Positions 48,938 through 64,000 of a stretch of DNA of 64,000 nucleotides are shown here, one piece after another (positions within the stretch are counted from its first letter, which is position 1; every line of letters begins with the position of its first letter). A program made the translations under genes and the position numbers. This stretch comes from Anthopleura xanthogrammica (taxonomy: Eukaryota; Cnidaria; Anthozoa; Actiniaria; Actiniidae): positions 1,201,501-1,265,500 of the forward strand of contig OZ025208.1 of NCBI GenBank assembly GCA_964019055.1. The letters run 5' to 3'. A model generated the notes under the pieces. The model searched no databases and was not told the origin of the DNA. It saw nothing but the letters and a program-made list of their open reading frames with translations.

Positions 48938-49240
48938 TCTATTTATCATTCAAATTATTCTGCAAATAACGGTCTGCTCATGCGCAGTAACGCTGCATTT
49001 GACAATGGCTCGCTTCCCTGAAAAAAATGAACTGACTTCTTTGTTATTGTTTGACTCGTGCGCACTGCCCCTCAAAGATTAGAAAAAATAATTTGAATGA
49101 TAAAACAATTATCGAACTCGGTTATCGCAAAATATCGAGATTTGTTAGTGTCTGCCTTCGGCATCGGCAAATAATTGCTTGCTCGCCACTAACAAATCAC
49201 GATATTTTGCTCAACCTCGTCCAATAATTGCTTATTATTC
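48938..49240. repeat. Dispersed foldback-family element, copy 2
   Basis: Same family as 28370-28700: aataacggtctgctcatgcg, ctcgtgcgcactgcccctca, tatcgagatttgttagtg. It adds a terminal hairpin (taacaaatcacgatattttg) and is truncated at its left end. Confidence 0.85.
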
Positions 49241-49954
49241 GACATAAGCCATATTATTATTTTTTTCTATATTTGGTTTACAGTTCTCAAAATTCAAATC
49301 TATATTTTCTAAGAATTTATTTATTTATTTTCACTTAGTTGTTCATATTTTTTCTCCTCGTGTTAGATGGTTAATAGTAAATTAATAGTGCATGGTTTAA
49401 ATTTTCTAAATCTATATTTATACACATATATACAATTGCAACTTCAACCACTTACTTACCGAGCTTTTCAAACTTTTTCTCCTGTGAAAATGGATTCGTA
49501 AACGACGCAAAAAGCTTTGATTTTTTAAAGTCGATGGAAACCATAAATAAGTAAATCGATAGAAATAAATAAGTTATATCGTATCATGCTTGAACTGACT
49601 CGGTTATTCCAAAGCAAGGTAGCTTTTTATAAGAAAGATAAACACGAAAAGTTTTGGACGTTTCGATGACATCCTGTCAACATTTTCAACAACATAGCTT
49701 TATCATGCAAATTAATCTAACTCGGTCAAGCATTATCTACTTTGGTATTGCCCGTAATAGATAGTGGTTTGAGGGCCGGGTAACCAGGGTAATAAACCGA
49801 TCATATTATTGTGAACACTGATCACAAGATATTGAAAATATTAATATGATATTTAAGGATGTATAGTAAAAACTCGCATAAATGAAAGAAACAGTGGATT
49901 AATCTAGAACCACCGGGCTGAAATTTAGCAAATGAAGCACCCATTATACAAGAA

Positions 49955-50311
49955 CCACTTCAACCTGACAAATTAGAAAGGTTCTTGTGTGAAAAGTAAT
50001 ATATACTAGTTATACAATGGTTTCGAGTGGCATACCGTGGAATATCCCACGAGTCACTTGTAGTTTCTAGTATACACACGAGCCTTTAGGCAAGTTTGTA
50101 TACAAAGAAAATACAAGTGACGAGTGGGATATCCAAGGTATCTCAAGAGAAACCATTGTATAACCATTTTATCCCACACCATTGAAAATACAAATGCGTA
50201 GATTCAACGCGCATTGCATGATGGGAAGGAAGAGTGGAATACCGACGAATATACAACGGTTTTCCTGCTTTCTGATTGGCTGTATTTCCTATGGTGTGGG
50301 ATAAATAGATT
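49955..50311. repeat. Compound foldback element
   Basis: Two inverted pairs: ttatacaatggtttc-type arms (about 50012 and 50148) around gtgggatat and cactcgt motifs, and ttttatcccacaccat (50166) with its complement (50290-50306). Confidence 0.7.
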
Positions 50312-50735
50312 TAGGCACTGCCTAAAAGCGGAGCTCCCATAAATAGTACATATAGTGCTAAAAACGTAATTTAAAGAATGTGCAAGATGAATAATACCAA
50401 TCCCACAGACTTTTTAATGGTGTCTTTGAATAGATGACTTATAAACGAGGCTAAGCCTGTGCAAATGAGTCTGTGGTCTTCAAAATGTATCGAATGCGAA
50501 GTCAATAAATACAGATTACAGCATTTTATATCTATAACTTGAACATTTTTACACAGTTAACTTACAGTACTATTTCATAGTCCGTATCTCAGATTGTTAA
50601 ATAATAAATAGAAATGCGCCTTGCTTGCGTTTTTTGTAAAAAAAGTTTACCCTTTAATTTGATGAGGCATCCCTCCCTAAATATCATTTTTTCCACCCCT
50701 CCACTTTTTCTAATTTTCTATACAATTTCGTTTAA

Positions 50736-50937
50736 TTTACAGTGCGAATCGAAAAACCGTGGGCAACGGAAATATTTCAGAAATCGTGTATCGTTCGTAT
50801 CGACTCTCTAACTGCAAGAAGTTCGACTGATTTGTAGTCAGATAAACTTCCTGCAGTTAGAGAGTCGTTTCAGATTGTTCAACGAACGATAAACGATTTC
50901 TGAAATATTTCTGGGTGCCCACGGTTTTTCGATTCTA
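50736..50937. repeat. Near-perfect hairpin MITE
   Basis: Arms start with gaatcgaaaaaccgtgggca and include gaaatatttcagaaatcg and gactctctaactgca. The complement runs back from about 50934 to 50858. Total length about 200 bp with a short loop. Confidence 0.85.
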
Positions 50938-50949
50938 TAATACTATAAA

Positions 50950-51345
50950 TATAAAGTATTAAGCAATTATTGGACGAGGTTGAGCAAAATATCGTGATTT
51001 GTTAGTGGCGATTCGGCATCGGCAAATAATTGCTTGCAAGACACTAACAAATCTCGATATTTTACGATAACCGAGTTCAATAATTGTTTTATCATTCAAA
51101 TTATTTTTTCTAATCTTTGAGGGGCAGTGCGCACGAGTCAAACAAAAACAAAGAAGTCAGTTCATTTTTTCAGGGAAGCGAGCCATTGTCAAATGCAACG
51201 TTACTGCGCATGAGCAGACCGTTATTTACAGCAAAATGGCTTTGTACCGTAATGCGCATGAGCAGACCGTTATTTGCAGGCAGTTATTTGCAGTTCTCTC
51301 GGCCAATCAAAATGACGGGAAAAATAATTTGAATGATAAAATAAA
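50950..51345. repeat. Dispersed foldback-family element, copy 3 (inverted)
   Basis: Inverted and fuller copy of the family at 28370 and 48938. It retains the outer end with attttgattggc-type sequence and two gcgcatgagcagaccgttat blocks. Confidence 0.85.
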
Positions 51346-51454
51346 TTATTTTTTCAAAACAACAGACCTTGTTACCGATACAGCGGCCGCATCTTGACTT
51401 GTATTCTATTGTTCAATTTTAAGTTAGATATTATTGGATACTGAGGAAGCAATT

Positions 51455-51708
51455 ATTGGAAATTCTTATAGTATGCACAGCTGTCAGAATGTCTTTTTGT
51501 ATATAATTTAACGTTATCCAATGAGAAACACATCTAAAAACCAATTGAATTTGCTGTTAGTTGAAGCAATATGTGAAACACGGAAGCGTAAAATTATTTG
51601 AGAAAGTAACACCGTTGGCCACTCTATGCTTTATAAATATTTCCAAGTTTGCCCCCTCAGCATCGTATAATTCAAGATGGCCGCCGTATCGGTAAAAAGG
51701 TCTCGTCA
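51455..51708. repeat. Dispersed repeat, inverted mate of 44136-44402
   Basis: Carries cgtaaaattatttgagaaag, aatatgtgaaacac, gttatccaatgagaaa and gccgccgtatcggtaaaaag, matching the gene A intron 4 copy in reverse. Confidence 0.8.
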
Positions 51709-51709
51709 T

Positions 51710-52480
51710 CTTACAGGACATAATCTAGAGGGGAGGGGTGGGGTTACCCTGTACCCACCACCTCTGGAAGTGAAGTGAAATCCTCAATTTTGTACTCAAA
51801 TATCTCAAAAACTAAAAGTCAAATCACAGAAATAAATGTACTTATGATTGTGTACATGAATAGTCACTACCAGCTGAGTTGATCGCCTTCCCCGAAAGGA
51901 ATTATGGGTCACTATTTTTGGTTAGCATTTTTCGAGCATTTTCCGAGTATACAATGTAGACTTTTGTTGTTGATTGAAATAAAATTCCGCCATGAGTTTG
52001 ACTATCGTTTACGATTAATTTAGAGAAGGAAGAACTCGTATTTCATAAATTCTCTTGGCAGAATAATGGGAAATGCTAATCAAAATACGATGTTGAATCC
52101 TCAATTCTGATTGGTTGAACTTGAGTTTGTTCTGAAGGTCAACTAAACTGGTATGGACACCCAGTATTGAGCTCTAAGGGGAGAAATCAACCATACATTG
52201 TTTTGACCTCGTTTCTAATAGTATCATGATATAGTTCAGCCAATTTTGTTTTGTAAACCTACTTCACTAGCACAGATATTTACCGCGCGATAGAAATGAA
52301 CACTGCAAGGTACGAGCACACGTTCTTATAGTGTTTTTTTTTATATATCCCCGCGCAAAGTTTCTTACTGAAATAACTGATGAAAACTGTTGATTCTCCG
52401 TCGAAATGTCTAAATAAAAACTAACTTAAGTCAGCCAAAAGTGTATCTTCGAATTACAGCACGACGCGCAGAAGTATTAC
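51710..52480. other. Intergenic stretch between genes B and A
   Basis: No supported ORF, splice pair or repeat array. Confidence 0.45.
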
Positions 52481-52484
52481 CACA

Positions 52485-52645
52485 TATATTTAATGTATTC
52501 ACATACTTCTATGCACGGGCTTTTTGCTGCCAAACGAGCTCTTAAACGCCTTATTTGGTCAAAACCAGCCAGCTTCACATCGAAATGTGTCGGTTTAAAG
52601 CACAAAAGCCCGTGCATAAAAGTATGTGAATACATTAAATGAGGC
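52485..52645. repeat. Hairpin MITE
   Basis: tttaatgtattcacatactt and the following gcacgggctttt are matched by their complements at about 52604-52641. Loop about 75 bp. Confidence 0.85.
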
Positions 52646-53121
52646 CATACTTTCTTTTGCGCGCCACGCTATAAACATGTAACCCGACTGCGAATTCATA
52701 TTTTTTAAAGTTCAACTTTAGTCCTAGATACGTTTTAAAGTTTTTTAAACCTAATCAGTTGTCCTGTTCATAAATGATACAGTACGAATGTGCCCCCTCC
52801 CCAAGGCCCGAACAAGTCAAGGATTTTGAAAGGGGGCATTATTAGTCACCATTGGTGAAAAACAATTCAATATTTCTTGGATATAACTGCTCAAATATAT
52901 AACTAAATATTAGATAATTACAATTTAGTAGAAAGATCGAGTGAAATCACTAAATCAGTGAAATAAAAATTGCTTTTTTAAAGTGTAATAGTCAAATAGA
53001 CACAGAAGAAAACATTGGAATTAGGGTCTACTAAGATGTATTAGTCTAATATCTATTACACGGGTTTAGTGAGTTCATCGTCCAACTTTTTCACGGTTTA
53101 TAAGTAAAACCACTCTCGCTA

Positions 53122-53268
53122 TTACAGACCCCTTGCAGCACGTCGGAATGTAGCTCGATTTGGAGGACTATAAAAACAATAGGTTTCCGATTCTCAGGAG
53201 ATTGAAATTCTTTTGTTTTGTCCTCCAAATTGACCTGCATTCCGACGTGCTGCAAGGGGTCTATATAT
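53122..53268. repeat. Hairpin MITE with gaccccttgcagcacgtcgg ends
   Basis: Terminal inverted repeats of about 45 bp, beginning gaccccttgcagcacgtcgg and returning as its complement before tctatat. Relatives lie at 42698-43015 and 59929-60033. Confidence 0.9.
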
Positions 53269-53375
53269 AAGAACCTTTTTAGACTAACTTGGAAATATAT
53301 AGGTTCTTATATGCGGGTTTTGACTTTGCTAGTTATGGTATAAATTTACTGACTTTACGAGCTATAGGTCTTGTA

Positions 53376-63419
<10,044 letters not shown>

Positions 63420-63421
63420 CT

Positions 63422-63745
63422 AAAACAAACAAACAAACAAACAAACCAATAAATAAATAAATCGAACAAAAGAACGAACGAACGAATGGATGAACGACGG
63501 ACGGACGGACGGACGGACGGACGAACGGACGAACGGACGAACGGACGAACGAACCAACGAACCAACGAACGAACCAACGAACGAACGAACCAACGAACCA
63601 ACGAACCAACGAATTAATAAACGAACCAACGAATTAATAAACGAACCAACGAACGAAAGAAAGACACATAAAAAGAAAGAAAGAACGAAAGAAAAAACGA
63701 ACAAAAGAACGAACGAACTAACAAACGAAGGAAGGAAGGAAGGAA
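63422..63745. repeat. Compound (CAAA)/(CGAA)/(CGGA) microsatellite in gene B intron 1
   Basis: A chain of related tetranucleotides: aaac run, gaac run, ggac run, ccaacgaa run, then gaaagaaagacacataaaaa and ggaa runs. The last motif block is the inverse of sequence at 39345-39370. Confidence 0.93.
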
Positions 63746-63805
63746 GGAAGAATTTAGAATTACTTCTGATACAGCCATTACCATCAACGTGGTCCAGATA
63801 AATAG

Positions 63806-63957
63806 GCATTCCGACTATTCCAAATGTCACGTGTCTTATCAAATATTCGTTTCTCCCACTAAATATGGTTTGTGCACGTGGAATTCACAGCTTGAGCCAA
63901 TTAAGTTGAGGAATGATGAATACTTAATATGACACGTGACCTTTGGAATAGTCAAAA
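63806..63957. repeat. Hairpin MITE near the right edge
   Basis: gactattccaaatgtcacgt (63811) is matched by its near-complement (acgtgacctttggaatagtc, about 63935-63954). Loop about 90 bp. Confidence 0.75.
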
Positions 63958-64000
63958 TGTCTAAAATAGTATTTATGTGGACAACATTAATGAGAATGGC

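Noticed and set aside
63420..64000. Search for the signal-peptide exon of gene B
   Set aside because: No minus-strand ATG followed by a hydrophobic run and a phase-1 donor was found; the exon is probably beyond the window.

Overview
This is a eukaryotic, animal-type window. It is AT-rich, its genes are split by GT-AG introns, it carries TTAGGG telomere-type hexamers and tRNA-derived SINEs, and much of it is minisatellite and foldback (MITE-like) DNA. The gene content and repeat style fit a marine invertebrate, most likely a cnidarian; that placement is inference. No CRISPR array, operon or rRNA gene is visible.

Genes. Four gene models can be supported. (1) 29178-29811 (+), perhaps to 30212: a small gene whose exons encode a SAM-like domain resembling the N-terminus of human C19orf47. 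(2) 34012 to about 37008 (-): a complete stearoyl-CoA (delta-9) desaturase with one coding intron, a 5' UTR exon and a TATA box. (3) 40194-48274 (-): gene A, a complete nine-exon, 890-residue secreted beta-N-acetylhexosaminidase of the chitobiase type (CHB_HEX, GH20b, GH20 and C-terminal domains). (4) 53376-63419 (-), running off the seen sequence at its 5' end: gene B, a tandem paralogue with the same intron positions and phases. A and B lie head to tail about 5 kb apart. They are clearly diverged except in exon 4, where 207 of 209 bases match and the match stops at the exon edges.

Layout. 1-2.2 kb: AT-rich DNA with two foldback elements. 2.2-8.0 kb: an exon-like ORF and a large imperfect inverted repeat (arms about 0.8 kb) whose spacer holds a 60-bp array, a 21-bp array and a telomere-motif minisatellite. 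8-21.9 kb: no firm gene; a 22-bp array, duplications, a SINE and weak exon candidates. 21.9-24.5 kb: three adjoining minisatellites (89, 81 and 31 bp). 24.5-28.9 kb: a decayed ORF region and foldbacks. 29-30.2 kb: SAM gene. 31.5-32.5 kb: an 86-bp array with higher-order structure. 34-37 kb: desaturase. 37.7-40 kb: foldbacks and a roughly 1-kb compound microsatellite. 40.2-48.3 kb: gene A. 48.3-53.4 kb: intergenic foldbacks. 53.4-63.4 kb: gene B, with introns full of arrays and mobile elements.

Function. A and B should release terminal GlcNAc from chitin-type or glycan chains, probably outside the cell; A may be held on the membrane by its C-terminal tail. The desaturase makes monounsaturated acyl-CoA in the ER. 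The SAM protein is probably a protein-interaction factor. Nothing links these four functionally beyond proximity.
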